A DNA stretch of 64,000 nucleotides from NCBI RefSeq assembly GCF_014873875.1, contig NZ_JADBEM010000001.1, positions 8,184,001 to 8,248,000 on the forward strand, read 5' to 3'. The notes beneath the pieces are model-generated. The model was not told the origin of the DNA, searched no databases, and was given only the letters and a program-made list of their open reading frames with translations. Positions 8,490 to 17,419 of this stretch are shown piece by piece; within the stretch, counting starts at the first letter, position 1; each line of letters opens with the position of its first letter. The position numbers were made by a program, and so were the translations under genes. Source of the DNA: Actinopolymorpha pittospori. Its GTDB lineage: Bacteria; Actinomycetota; Actinomycetes; Propionibacteriales; Actinopolymorphaceae.

Positions 8490-9425
8490 GTGGGTGATCT
8501 GGTCATAGAGATTGAGGATCTCGTGGTGCGGTATGGCCGCGGGAAGGCCGCGGTCACCGCGGTCGCCGGCCTCAGTCTCGCGGTCGCCCAGGGCAGCGTG
8601 ACCGCTGTGCTCGGGCCCAACGGCGCCGGCAAGACGACGACCATGGAGACCTGCGAGGGCTACCGCCGCCCGACCCGGGGCCGGGTCAGCGTGCTCGGCC
8701 TGGACCCCGTGAGCGACCGGCGCGCGCTCATGCCCCGCGTCGGCGTGATGCTGCAGGAGGGCGGTGCCTGGTCGGGAGCACGCGCGGTGGAGATGCTCCG
8801 CCACGTCGCCCGGCTGCACGCAAACCCACTCGACGTCGACCTGCTGGTGCAGCGGCTCGACCTCGCGGGCTGCGGCCGGACCCCGTACCGCAGGCTCTCC
8901 GGCGGGGAGAAGCAGCGACTCGCGCTCGCGATGGCTCTGGTCGGCCGCCCCGAACTCGTGATCCTCGACGAGCCCACCGCCGGGCTCGACCCGCACGCGC
9001 GCAGGGCGACCTGGGAACTCGTCGAGGAGCTTCGCCGCGACGGCGTCTCCCTCGTCCTCACCACCCATCACATGGAGGAGGCCGAGCGCCTCGCCGACCA
9101 GGTCTATGTCATCGACCGGGGTCGGGTGATCGCCGCCGGCTCGCCCAGCGAGCTGACCTCGCGCGGCGCGGCCAACACGCTTCGGTTCCGGGGCCCGATG
9201 GGCCTCGACCTGCGCTCGCTGCTGGCGGCCCTGCCCGACGGGAGCGGCGTCCGCGAACCCGCGCCGGGAAGCTACCTCATCCTCGGAAAGATCGATCCGC
9301 ACCTGCTGGCGACCGTGACCGCCTGGTGTGCCGCCCACGGCGTCCTCGCCGATGACCTCGCGGTCGAGCGCCACACCCTGGAGGACGTCTTCCTCGAACT
9401 CACCGGACGGGAGCTGCGCCCATGA
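8490..9425 (+). CDS. ABC transporter ATP-binding protein (DrrA/CcmA-like exporter ATPase)
   Basis: A 311-residue ATPase of the ABC-2 exporter type. Walker A is GPNGAGKTTTMETCEGY, the signature LSGGEKQRLALA, Walker B LVILDEPTAGLDPHA, and the switch histidine is in LTTHHMEEAERLADQ. A C-terminal extension of about 90 residues follows, as in DrrA-like proteins. The GTG at 8490 is chosen because the nucleotide-binding fold begins at once (VIEIEDLVVRYG); the open frame upstream is non-coding in character. It overlaps the permease gene by 4 bases. The sufR - ABC exporter - ctaA order recurs in actinobacteria; the substrate is not known. Confidence 0.9.
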   Translation: MGDLVIEIEDLVVRYGRGKAAVTAVAGLSLAVAQGSVTAVLGPNGAGKTTTMETCEGYRRPTRGRVSVLGLDPVSDRRALMPRVGVMLQEGGAWSGARAVEMLRHVARLHANPLDVDLLVQRLDLAGCGRTPYRRLSGGEKQRLALAMALVGRPELVILDEPTAGLDPHARRATWELVEELRRDGVSLVLTTHHMEEAERLADQVYVIDRGRVIAAGSPSELTSRGAANTLRFRGPMGLDLRSLLAALPDGSGVREPAPGSYLILGKIDPHLLATVTAWCAAHGVLADDLAVERHTLEDVFLELTGRELRP

Positions 9426-10207
9426 CGGTCGGAACCTTCACACCCCGCCCAGGTGCCGCCCCGTTGCCCCGGATGGTCCTCGGCCAGGCCCTGATGGAGG
9501 CGAAACTGCTGCTCCGCAACGGCGAGCAGGTCGTCCTGGCCCTCGTCATCCCGCTGCTGCTGCTCGCCGCGGGCACCCTCGCCCCCGGCCTCGCGCTCGG
9601 GCCGGGCCGGCGGATCGACGTCCTGGCGCCGGGCGTTCTGGCACTCGCCGTCATGTCGACGGCGTTCACCAGTCTCGCGATCGCCACGGCGTTCGAACGG
9701 CGCTACGGCGTCCTCAAGCGGCTCGGCGTCTCTCCGCTCCCCCGCACCGGCCTGCTGGCCGGCAAGGTGCTCGCCGTCCTGCTCGTCGAGGCCGTCCAGG
9801 TGGTCCTCATCGTGGCCGCCGGATTGCTGCTCGGCTGGCGACCGGAGGCGAGCGTCGCGACGGTGGGCCCGGTGGTGGTGCTGGTGATCGCGGGAACGGC
9901 CGCGTTCGGCGCGCTCGGGCTGTTGATGGCCGGGACGCTCCGGGCGGAGGCCACCCTCGCCGCCGCGAACCTCGTCTACCTGTTGCTGGTGGTCTGCGGT
10001 GCGACCCTCGTTCCCGTTCACTCCTACCCCGAGGCGATGCAGCCCGTCATCGGCTGGCTGCCCTCGGGCGCGCTCGCCGAGGGGATGCGCCAGGCGTTCG
10101 GTCCGGCGGGTCCCTCCTGGAGCGCGGTGGCAGGGGCGATCGGGATCCTGCTCGCCTGGGCGGTGGCGGGAGCCCTCGCCACGGCGCGCACCTTCCGCTG
10201 GGAGTGA
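9422..10207 (+). CDS. ABC-2 type transporter permease
   Basis: A 261-residue membrane protein with about six predicted membrane spans (for example around VVLALVIPLLLLAAG, VLALAVMSTAFTSLAI, VLLVEAVQVVLIVAAGLLLG, VVVLVIAGTAAFGALG, LVYLLLVVCGATLV and the final AIGILLAWAVAGAL). The AFERRYGVLKRLGVSPLPR cytosolic loop is the typical contact region of ABC-2 permeases with their ATPase. It is translationally coupled (ATGA) to the ATPase gene and so forms one exporter; cargo unknown. Confidence 0.88.
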   Translation: MTVGTFTPRPGAAPLPRMVLGQALMEAKLLLRNGEQVVLALVIPLLLLAAGTLAPGLALGPGRRIDVLAPGVLALAVMSTAFTSLAIATAFERRYGVLKRLGVSPLPRTGLLAGKVLAVLLVEAVQVVLIVAAGLLLGWRPEASVATVGPVVVLVIAGTAAFGALGLLMAGTLRAEATLAAANLVYLLLVVCGATLVPVHSYPEAMQPVIGWLPSGALAEGMRQAFGPAGPSWSAVAGAIGILLAWAVAGALATARTFRWE

Positions 10208-10341
10208 CCTCGCACCAGGCCCGTTCGGACGACGCCGCGACACCAGGGCCAACCCGGCGATTCGTCGTTGAAGCGGACGTCTCCGGCGCGCCCGGCGGAG
10301 GCATTGCCGGCGACCGGTCCGCCGCTGCTTAGGCTTGGCCC

Positions 10342-11331
10342 GTGCAGCTGCCTCGTCCCACCCTCACCCACCTGCGCGGCCTGGCCATCGCGGCCGTGAT
10401 CGCCAACATCGCCATCGTGGTGACCGGAGGGGCGGTTCGGCTCACCGGATCGGGGCTCGGCTGCCCGACCTGGCCGCGGTGTACCGAGCAGTCCTTCGTC
10501 GCCCACCAGGAGCTGGGCATCAACGGGGCCATCGAGTTCGGCAACCGGATGCTCACCTTCGTGGTCGGGATCGTGGTGGCCCTGTGCTGGCTCGCCGCCA
10601 TGCGCTACCAGCCGCACCGGCGCGACCTGCGCTGGCTGTCGGGCATCCTGGTGCTCGGCGTCCCCGCGCAGGCCGTGATGGGTGGGCTCACGGTCCTGAG
10701 CCACCTCGACCCCTGGGTGGTAGGGCTGCACTTCATGGTGTCGCCGGTGCTGGTCGTGGTGGCGGTCGTCTTCGCCCGCCACACCCGTGAGACCGGTGGG
10801 CCGGCGACGAGGACCGTCCCGGCACCGGTGCGCGGCCTCGCGATCGGCACGCTCGCGACGACGTTCGTGGTGATGTACGTCGGCACCATCGTGACGGGCA
10901 GCGGACCACACGCCGGTGACCTCACAGCGCGCCGGAACGGCATCGATCCGGCGACGATCAGCCAGTTCCACGCCGACGTGGTTTTCCTGCTCGTCGGGCT
11001 CACCATCGGGGCACTGGTGGCGTTCCGGGCGACCTCGGCACCCGCCCGCGCCCAACGAGCGGCGCTGGTGCTGCTTCTCACCGAGATCGGCCAGGGCCTC
11101 GTCGGGTTCGTGCAGTACTTCACCGGCCTGCCCGCCGTGCTCGTCGGCATCCATCTCGGCGGCGCCACCCTGACGGTCGCGGCCGCGACCTGGCTGGTGC
11201 TCGGAACCCGCCGGCTCACCGCACCGGCCGGTACGACGGACGTCGAGAATTCGGCGGACGCGCAGGTCGAAGGCGCCGGTCGACTCGACCAGTTCGGCAG
11301 TCCCGCCCAACCGGCGCGGCAACCCGGCTGA
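10342..11331 (+). CDS. ctaA: Heme A synthase (COX15/CtaA)
   Basis: A 329-residue integral membrane protein of the COX15/CtaA family, which oxidises the C8 methyl of heme O to the formyl group of heme A for cytochrome aa3 oxidase. Family marks are the N-terminal VTGGAVRLTGSGLGCPTWP segment with its cysteine, GAIEFGNRMLTF with the Glu and Arg, and heme-coordinating histidines in the helices (LHFMVSP, SQFHADVVF, GIHLGGA). Eight membrane segments are likely. ctaB, which makes the substrate, lies 6 kb downstream. The GTG start follows a short gap of 134 bases after the exporter. The last 40 residues are a polar tail. Confidence 0.92.
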   Translation: MQLPRPTLTHLRGLAIAAVIANIAIVVTGGAVRLTGSGLGCPTWPRCTEQSFVAHQELGINGAIEFGNRMLTFVVGIVVALCWLAAMRYQPHRRDLRWLSGILVLGVPAQAVMGGLTVLSHLDPWVVGLHFMVSPVLVVVAVVFARHTRETGGPATRTVPAPVRGLAIGTLATTFVVMYVGTIVTGSGPHAGDLTARRNGIDPATISQFHADVVFLLVGLTIGALVAFRATSAPARAQRAALVLLLTEIGQGLVGFVQYFTGLPAVLVGIHLGGATLTVAAATWLVLGTRRLTAPAGTTDVENSADAQVEGAGRLDQFGSPAQPARQPG

Positions 11332-11362
11332 CCCACCGCAACGCGCGCGAGGCACAGCCCGC

Positions 11363-11449
11363 GTGAACCAGCGGTTAGCAAATCAGCCCGCGCGAATCTT
11401 CGGCGGCGAAATCAGCTGGTGTGAACCAGCGGTGGCGAAGTCAGCCGGC
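11363..11449. repeat. Imperfect direct repeats in the ctaA-helicase gap
   Basis: The core GTGAACCAGCGGT occurs at 11363 and again at 11421, each followed by a GC(A/G)AA(A/G)TCAGCC-like sequence; a third partial copy of the second half (GGCGAAATCAGC) lies at 11404. The piece GCTGGT-GTGA-ACCAGC can also fold. Non-coding; purpose unknown. Confidence 0.4.
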
Positions 11450-11505
11450 CTGTATGTCGCCAGTTGCTCTGCCAGGCACGCTCGCCTGCCGCGCGCCGGC
11501 TTCCA

Positions 11506-11554
11506 TGATCATGAAGGTTCCCGGTCACAGAGCCACCGGGAACCTTCATGATCA
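11506..11554. repeat. Perfect 20-bp inverted repeat (dispersed hairpin, copy 1)
   Basis: Left arm 11506-11525 (TGATCATGAAGGTTCCCGGT) is exactly complementary to 11535-11554 across a 9-base loop. It lies between the convergent ctaA and DEAD-box genes and could act as a two-way terminator, although there is no T tract. A diverged relative, with the same loop start CACA and similar arms, is found at 62745-62793, so it appears to be a dispersed element rather than a simple terminator. Confidence 0.75.
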
Positions 11555-11586
11555 CGAACATGTTCAAGTGAAGCAGACCGCGTGGG

Positions 11587-11611
11587 GGGCGAGCCACCTT
11601 CGGGCTCGCCC
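11587..11611 (-). terminator. Hairpin after the DEAD-box helicase gene
   Basis: Nine-base arms GGGCGAGCC / GGCTCGCCC around a 7-base loop, starting 21 bases past the helicase stop codon. No T run follows, which is usual for high-GC actinobacterial terminators. Confidence 0.5.
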
Positions 11612-11631
11612 ACGGTCAGCCCACGGGTGGG

Positions 11632-13407
11632 TCAGGAGGCGCGGCTGGTTCGGCCCTCACCACGGTGGTCGCGGTTGCGGCGGCTCTCGCCGCGCCGCCC
11701 CTCGGCGGGACGCCCTTCACCCGAACGACCGTCGCTTCCGCGCCCGTCACCCGGACGCCCCTCGCCGAAGGAGGGCCGACGGTCACCGTCAGCTCGCCGC
11801 GGCCGGAAGGCGCGCTTGGAAGCGCCACCCCGGTCCGAACGGCGCGCGCCCTGCTGGCGCCGCGCTTCGCTCACCTGCGGCCGGGTCACCACGATCGGGG
11901 TACCGGAGACAGCCACGTCACGCACCGCCTCGTGGCCGGGCGTCACCTCGAACGCGCTGGGCGTGACCTTGGCCAGCTTGTGTAGGCGGGCCACCTCGCG
12001 CCGCTGGTCGGGCTGGACCAGGGAGATCACTGTCCCGGTCGCACCGGCCCGCGCCGTTCGTCCGGAACGGTGGAGGTAGTCCTTGTGGTCCGCCGACGGG
12101 TCGAAGTGCACGACCAGGTCCACGTCGTCGACGTGGATGCCACGGGCCGCGACGTCGGTGGCGATGAGGACGCGGGGCGAACCCGACGCGAACCCGGACA
12201 GCGCCCGACGACGTGCGCCCTGCTTGAGGTTTCCGTGGATGGCAGCGGCCTCGACACCGGCGTGGCCGAGTTGCTTGACCAGCCGGTCGGCGCCGTGCTT
12301 GGTCCGGACGAAGAACAGCGTCCGTCCGGGCCGGGACGCGATCTCCGCGGCCACGGCGACCTTGTCGTCGGGGCGCAGGGTGAACACCCGGTGCTCGACG
12401 GACTCGACCGGCGCGGCGGCCGGTGCGACCGCGTGGAACGCCGGGTCCTTGAGATAGCGCGCCACCAGTCGGGCGACGCCGCGGTCCAGGGTGGCGGAGA
12501 AGAGCATCCGCTGGCCACCCTCCGCCGTCATGTCGAGGAGCCGGGTGACCGCGGGAAGGAATCCCAGGTCGGCCATGTAGTCCGCCTCGTCCAGGACGCT
12601 GACGTCGACCTGCGCGAGAGTGCACTCGCCCTGTTCGATCAGGTCGAGCAGGCGCCCCGGGGTCGCGACCACGATGTCCACACCGTCCCGCAACGCGAGG
12701 ACCTGCCGGCGCATCGAGGCGCCGCCGTAGACCGTGGTGAGCTCGACTCCGATCCGCCGCGCGAGCGGAAGCAGAACGTCGGCCACCTGCTGGGCGAGCT
12801 CGCGGGTCGGTACGAGGACCAGGCCGCGGGGGGTTCCGGGCCGGCGGGTGGCGTCGGCGCCGACCAGCCGGGTGAGCATGGGCAGCCCGAAGGCCAGGGT
12901 CTTACCCGAACCCGTCTGGGCGCGGCCGAGGACGTCGCGGCCGGCCAGCGTGTCGGGCAGGGTGCGGGCCTGGATCGGGAACGGGCGTTCGATCCCGCGC
13001 CGACGCAGCGCCTCGGCGAGGCGCTCGGGGAGGCCGGTGCTCTCGAAGCTGGTGGGGATGTCGGCCGGTTCTACCGCGCCGGCCGCGTCGAGGGCGGCCT
13101 CCAGCTCCAGCTCGAAGGACTCCTCGACGTTGTGGGAGCGAACCCGGTCGGGTCCGGGTCCGCCGCGTCGCGGCCGCGGCGGGCGGGCTCCACCACGCGA
13201 GGAGTCGGCGTGCCGCGAGGTGGCGCGGCGGGAGTCGCTCCAGCGGGAGCCGTTCGGCCGTCCGTCCGCCCCGCGAGAGGGGGTACGGGACCTGGTGCCG
13301 TAGCCGGAGGTGGAACGAGAGTCGCTTCCAGCAGTCGATCCGGAGTCGGATCCAGTGGAGGCATTACGAACCCGGCGGGAGTATTCCGCCTCGGAGTTTT
13401 GGGGCAT
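11632..13407 (-). CDS. DEAD-box ATP-dependent RNA helicase
   Basis: About 591 residues from the ATG at 13407 (MPQNSEAEYSRR). Core motifs run in order: Q motif RPFPIQARTLPD, motif I AQTGSGKT, Ia PTRELAQQ, II VLDEAD, III FSATLD, and the C-terminal RecA motifs ATDVAARGIHVDD and HRSGRTARAG. The N-terminal 120 residues are Ser/Arg/Gly-rich and the C-terminal 70 are Arg/Gly/Asp-rich (RPSFGEGRPGDGRG-type repeats), like RhlE/CsdA-type helicases that bind structured RNA. Predicted roles are RNA unwinding in ribosome assembly or cold adaptation. A GTG at 13461 would add 18 residues and is less likely. Confidence 0.92.
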   Translation of the reverse strand: MPQNSEAEYSRRVRNASTGSDSGSTAGSDSRSTSGYGTRSRTPSRGADGRPNGSRWSDSRRATSRHADSSRGGARPPRPRRGGPGPDRVRSHNVEESFELELEAALDAAGAVEPADIPTSFESTGLPERLAEALRRRGIERPFPIQARTLPDTLAGRDVLGRAQTGSGKTLAFGLPMLTRLVGADATRRPGTPRGLVLVPTRELAQQVADVLLPLARRIGVELTTVYGGASMRRQVLALRDGVDIVVATPGRLLDLIEQGECTLAQVDVSVLDEADYMADLGFLPAVTRLLDMTAEGGQRMLFSATLDRGVARLVARYLKDPAFHAVAPAAAPVESVEHRVFTLRPDDKVAVAAEIASRPGRTLFFVRTKHGADRLVKQLGHAGVEAAAIHGNLKQGARRRALSGFASGSPRVLIATDVAARGIHVDDVDLVVHFDPSADHKDYLHRSGRTARAGATGTVISLVQPDQRREVARLHKLAKVTPSAFEVTPGHEAVRDVAVSGTPIVVTRPQVSEARRQQGARRSDRGGASKRAFRPRRADGDRRPSFGEGRPGDGRGSDGRSGEGRPAEGRRGESRRNRDHRGEGRTSRAS

Positions 13408-13683
13408 GTAAAGACTTGCTCCGTCGTGGGGCTTCGGCCGCGACGTCCGGTCGGTTGTCACGCACGACGTCTACGAGCGGACGGCTCGCGGACGGGGACG
13501 GAACACTCGGAGGGGCGACCATGCGGGCGGCTCGCCCACAAGAGGGACGGCGGACGCCGTCTTGCGCAGATCTTACCCACGACGCCGGGACAGGCCTCCC
13601 CCGGGTCCAGGCGACGAGCGACCCGGGACGTACGGTTCAAGCTCCGGGCCGCGACCTGCACACACCGAGGAGGATCCGTCACG

Positions 13684-15186
13684 ATGAGTGAGGCACGCCC
13701 CGATCCGACGGTGGCAGGGCCCCGGCAGGTGCCTCTTGCCTCCTCGATGGGTCGGTGGGTCGTCTTCGCCGCCATCCTCGGATCCGGTGTCGCGATGCTC
13801 GACAGCACCGTCGTCAACGTCGCCTTGCCAGCCATCGATCGCGAACTCGGCGGTGGGATCCAGGTCCAACAGTGGGTGCTTGACGGCTACCTGCTCACCT
13901 TGAGTGCCCTGCTGTTGCTCGGCGGTGTCCTCGGTGACCGGTACGGCCGTCGGCGGATCTTCACGATCGGCCTTGTGGTGTTCACGCTCGCGTCCGTCGC
14001 CTGTGGCCTCGCGCCCAACGGGGGAACGCTGATCATCGCGCGCGTGGTCCAGGGCGTCGGTGGCGCGCTGCTCGTACCCGGGAGTCTCGCGCTGATCGAC
14101 GCGACCATCCGGTCGGAGGACCGCGGCCGGGCCGTCGGGATGTGGGCCGGGCTGACCGGCGTCGCCTCCGCCATCGGCCCCTTCGTCGGTGGATGGCTGG
14201 TCGTGGTGTCCTCGTGGCGGTGGGTGTTCCTGCTCAACGTCCCGCTGGCACTCGCCGCTGTGTGGGTGATGGTGCGACACGTCCCGGAGAGCCGGGACCC
14301 GGACGCCCCACGTCACCTGGACCTCGTCGGGGCGCTCTGTATCACCGCCGGCCTGGCGGGCCTCACCTACGCACTGATCGAGGTACCCGGCAGCGGCTGG
14401 GACGTCGCGACCATCATCGCGACGGTCATCGGCGTCGCCGGCCTGGTGGCGTTCCCGATCGTGGAGATACGCCACCCGACGCCGCTGCTGCCGCTCGACA
14501 TCTTCCGGTCCGGGCAGTTCACCGGGGCCAACCTCACGACGTTCGCGGTGTACGCCGCGCTCGGTGGCGCGTTGTTCCTGCTGGCGCTGCAACTCCAGCA
14601 GTCGCTCGGTTACTCCGCCCTCACGGCCGGTGTCGCCACCCTGCCGATCACGGTGCTGATGCTGCTCCTGTCCTCACGAATGGGCGCCGCCGCCCAGCGA
14701 ACCGGCCCCCGGTTGCCGATGACGGTGGGGCCGCTGGTCGCCGCGGTGGGCCTCGCGCTCATGGCGCGGATCGTGCCGGGAGCGTCGTACCTCACCGACA
14801 TCCTTCCGTCCGTGGTGATCTTCGGGCTCGGCCTGTCGATCACGGTCGCGCCGCTGACGTCCACCGTGCTCGCGGCGGTGCCGGAGACGCGCGTCGGCGC
14901 GGCGTCGGGGGTCAACAACGCGGTCGCACGGACGGCCGGACTGCTCGCGGTCGCGATCCTTCCACCGGTGGCGGGCGTCGCCGGCGCGGGCGGCGGACCG
15001 CTCGGCTCGGGCTTCAGCCGCGCGATGGCCATCGCCGCGGTCGTGTGCGCGCTCGGCGGGGTCATCGCCTTCGCGACCGTACGACGTGGAACGCCGGTCG
15101 AGCACCACACGCTGCCCGGGCTGCAGCAGTGCTGCCAGGATCCGAGCACCCGCACCACCGAAGGCGCCGGGCAGCGGGCGCGCTGA
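13684..15186 (+). CDS. DHA2-family MFS drug-efflux transporter (EmrB/QacA type)
   Basis: A 500-residue 14-helix major facilitator protein. The family marks LDSTVVNVALPAI (motif D1), GDRYGRRRIF (motif A) and RVVQGVGGALLVPGSLALI (motif B), WRWVFLLNVPLA in helix 6, identify the DHA2 proton/drug antiporters. ATG 13684 has a GAGGAGG ribosome site 10 bases upstream. The C-terminal 35 residues contain a Cys-Cys pair and are polar. No regulator gene is adjacent, so substrate and control are unknown. Confidence 0.9.
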   Translation: MSEARPDPTVAGPRQVPLASSMGRWVVFAAILGSGVAMLDSTVVNVALPAIDRELGGGIQVQQWVLDGYLLTLSALLLLGGVLGDRYGRRRIFTIGLVVFTLASVACGLAPNGGTLIIARVVQGVGGALLVPGSLALIDATIRSEDRGRAVGMWAGLTGVASAIGPFVGGWLVVVSSWRWVFLLNVPLALAAVWVMVRHVPESRDPDAPRHLDLVGALCITAGLAGLTYALIEVPGSGWDVATIIATVIGVAGLVAFPIVEIRHPTPLLPLDIFRSGQFTGANLTTFAVYAALGGALFLLALQLQQSLGYSALTAGVATLPITVLMLLLSSRMGAAAQRTGPRLPMTVGPLVAAVGLALMARIVPGASYLTDILPSVVIFGLGLSITVAPLTSTVLAAVPETRVGAASGVNNAVARTAGLLAVAILPPVAGVAGAGGGPLGSGFSRAMAIAAVVCALGGVIAFATVRRGTPVEHHTLPGLQQCCQDPSTRTTEGAGQRAR

Positions 15187-15304
15187 ACGCCGGTCGCGGA
15201 CACTCCCCCGACAGCGTCTTCAGTCCTTCCGCGCCAGCGGGCATGATCAACGGCGTACCCGGGCCCGCGCACCGCCGCCCGGATCGCCGAGCCGAGAGGA
15301 CAGC

Positions 15305-16354
15305 ATGGACCACCTCACCCCTCGTCCAGACCTGTACGACGTGCCCTACCAGGCAGAGGACTTCCGCGGCATGCCCTACCGCCAAGTCGGCGCGTCCGGG
15401 TTGCGCGCCTCGGCGATCGGCCTGGGCACCTGGAAGTTCGGCTACCCGCACACCGGTGACGGGGCCCGCGTCGACGAGCGCACGGCGTTCGCGATCTTCG
15501 ACCGTGCGGTCGAACTCGGCGTCACCTTCTGGGACACCGCCAACCGCTACAACAACGGGTCGGGCAACTCCGAGCGCCTGATCGGCCGGTGGCTTCGGGC
15601 CAACCCGGACCAGCGCCGCGACATCGTCCTCGCGACGAAGGCGCACGGTGGCATGGACGGCGCGACCCCCAACCACAGCGGCCTGTCCCGAGGCAACATC
15701 GTCGACGCCGTGCACGCATCCCTGGCGCGGCTGCAACTCGACCACGTGGACGTCCTCTACTTCCACCGGTTCGACCCGACCGTGCCGATCGAGGAGAGCC
15801 TGGAGACCATCGAGGACCTCGTACGCGAAGGGCTCATCCGCTACTTCGCGGTGTCGAACTTCACCCGGGACCAGCTCGCGAGCTACCTCGAGGTGCAGGG
15901 CGGACTGTCGCGACGGTGCCGACCCGTGGCGGTCCAGAACCGCTTCGACCCGCTCAACCGCGAGCCGGACGACTATGTCGGAACGCTCGCCTACTGCGCG
16001 GCGCAGGGCATCGCCTACGTGCCGTACAGCCCGCTCGCGGGAGGCCTGCTGACCCGGCGTTACCTCGACCCGAGCGGCGCCGGTGCCGGTGACCGGCTGC
16101 ACGACGAGGGCAGGCTGGAGTCGGTGGCGACCGAGGAGAAGCTCGCCGGGGTACGCCGGCTGCTGAAGCTCGCCGAGGCCTGGGAGGTGGAGGTCAGCCA
16201 GCTCGCGCTCGCCTACCTGCTCACACTTCCGGGCATGGGCCCGCAGATCCCGAGCAGTTCGACCGTGGCCCAGCTCGAGTCCAACGCCGCGGCCGGCCGC
16301 ATCCGACTGGACGAGCAGCAGATCGCGGAGGTGGAGGCCGCCCTCGCCGGCTGA
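15305..16354 (+). CDS. Aldo/keto reductase (Kv-beta/YghZ-like)
   Basis: A 349-residue TIM-barrel NADPH-dependent oxidoreductase. The catalytic tetrad can be placed at Asp and Tyr in FWDTANRYNN, Lys in LATKAHG and His in LYFHRFDP. NADP-binding segments SPLAGGLLT and PQIPSSSTVAQLESN are near the C-terminus. The DGATPNHSGLSRGNIVDAVHASLARLQ stretch is typical of the YghZ/Kv-beta branch. ATG 15305 follows GAGAGGA. It is monocistronic; the natural carbonyl substrate is not predictable. Confidence 0.9.
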   Translation: MDHLTPRPDLYDVPYQAEDFRGMPYRQVGASGLRASAIGLGTWKFGYPHTGDGARVDERTAFAIFDRAVELGVTFWDTANRYNNGSGNSERLIGRWLRANPDQRRDIVLATKAHGGMDGATPNHSGLSRGNIVDAVHASLARLQLDHVDVLYFHRFDPTVPIEESLETIEDLVREGLIRYFAVSNFTRDQLASYLEVQGGLSRRCRPVAVQNRFDPLNREPDDYVGTLAYCAAQGIAYVPYSPLAGGLLTRRYLDPSGAGAGDRLHDEGRLESVATEEKLAGVRRLLKLAEAWEVEVSQLALAYLLTLPGMGPQIPSSSTVAQLESNAAAGRIRLDEQQIAEVEAALAG

Positions 16355-16551
16355 CCCGCACGACCCGCACGTCGGGCGCGACCCGCCCGTCGTGCACGGA
16401 CGGGTACGACAGAGAGCGCTGGTCCGCCGAACGTCCCGTCCGAGAGCCCTCGGGCGGGGAGTTCGGCGGTCTCCAGCCCAGCTCCGGACCAGCTCGACGT
16501 GACGTTCGCCATACTCCGGCGACCGCGCTGAGGCCACCCGAGCGGTGCGCC

Positions 16552-17283
16552 TCAGGCGCGCAGACGAGTCCGCAGCGCGTTCGCCTGCGCGGCCGTGAAG
16601 CCACCGGTCTCGAGATAGCCCGCCACCCCGTCGTACTTCGTGTCGAGGTGCGCGAGGGTGTTCAGGATGATCCGCGGCGGGGTCGGCTGCAGCCCCCGCA
16701 TGATCTCGCGGATCCGGAGGTCGGCGATGCCCTCGAGGACGGCTGCACTGTCGGAGGCGAGACGGCCCTCGGTGAGGGCGTAGTCGGCGCCGATCGTCTC
16801 CGGCTCGACGCCCGCGATCCGCAGGGCCATCGCGACGACCATCCCGGTCCGGTCCTTGCCTCCTGCGCAGTGGACCACGACGCCACCCGGAGGGGCGTCG
16901 GCGATCGCCCCGAGCGCGGTGGCGAACAGCGCCGGCCGCAGGTCGAGCATCGTGATGTAGATCTCGTCCAGCGTCATGGTCTCGTTGTCGGGGTCGGCGG
17001 GGTTCTGGACCGCGACGTGGCAGTACAACGGCGTACGCGCGAACGGGCTCGGCAGGCTCTCGCACTCGCGGTCGCGGCGCAGGTCGATGATCCGGCTCAC
17101 GCCGTAGGCCTCGACCGCGGCGATCCCCTCGGGGGTGAGCCTGCTGTGGTTGTCGGTGCGGATCAACGCGCCGAGGCGGATCGCGCCACCGTCGGAGGTC
17201 GGCAGCCCGCCGACATCACGCGCGTTCAGGCAGTTGGGCCAGTCCAGGTGATTGGGCGAAGCCATGTGATTGGGCGAAGCCAT
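16552..17283 (-). CDS. Tyrosine/lipid phosphatase of the MptpB-like family
   Basis: About 243 residues. The phosphatase P-loop VVHCAGGKDRTGMV near residue 138 gives the catalytic cysteine and the HCxxGKDR(T/A)G form found in the actinobacterial PtpB-type phosphatases with dual tyrosine/phosphoinositide activity. An N-terminal LNARDVGGL motif and IIDLRRDRECE region also match that family. The start lies in an exact 18-base tandem duplication, so two in-frame ATGs (17283 and 17265) each begin with the same six residues; a GTAGGG stretch precedes the first only. No secretion signal is seen. Confidence 0.88.
   Translation of the reverse strand: MASPNHMASPNHLDWPNCLNARDVGGLPTSDGGAIRLGALIRTDNHSRLTPEGIAAVEAYGVSRIIDLRRDRECESLPSPFARTPLYCHVAVQNPADPDNETMTLDEIYITMLDLRPALFATALGAIADAPPGGVVVHCAGGKDRTGMVVAMALRIAGVEPETIGADYALTEGRLASDSAAVLEGIADLRIREIMRGLQPTPPRIILNTLAHLDTKYDGVAGYLETGGFTAAQANALRTRLRA
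17248..17283. repeat. Exact 18-bp tandem duplication at the phosphatase start
   Basis: Two identical 18-base units, 17248-17265 and 17266-17283, each read on the minus strand as ATG followed by five codons (MASPNH). The duplication is in frame and creates two alternative starts. Likely a slipped-strand event. Confidence 0.9.
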
Positions 17284-17377
17284 GCCGGCCCTACACCCCC
17301 AACAGACGAAGCGTCGCGCCCGGCGCGCGACAGTGTCCTCGCCAGGGTACTGAGCGGGCGGGAAACCGACCGGAGAC

Positions 17378-17400
17378 GGGCGGGAAACGGCAACCCGCCC
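17378..17400 (-). terminator. Hairpin after ctaB
   Basis: Arms GGGCGGG / CCCGCCC around a 9-base loop, starting 20 bases after the ctaB stop. Small and without a T run, so only a candidate. Confidence 0.4.
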
Positions 17401-17419
17401 CGGAGTGGGCGGTCGGGCC

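Noticed and set aside
12070..15186. A 1038-codon plus-strand open frame covering the helicase and the MFS gene.
   Set aside because: The first 1600 bases run antisense to the clear DEAD-box gene and have Arg/Gly/Val-rich shadow composition; only 13684-15186 shows family motifs and a ribosome site.
15062..17065. A 667-codon minus-strand open frame over the aldo/keto reductase and phosphatase.
   Set aside because: It has no family similarity and is antisense or out of frame to two well-supported genes.
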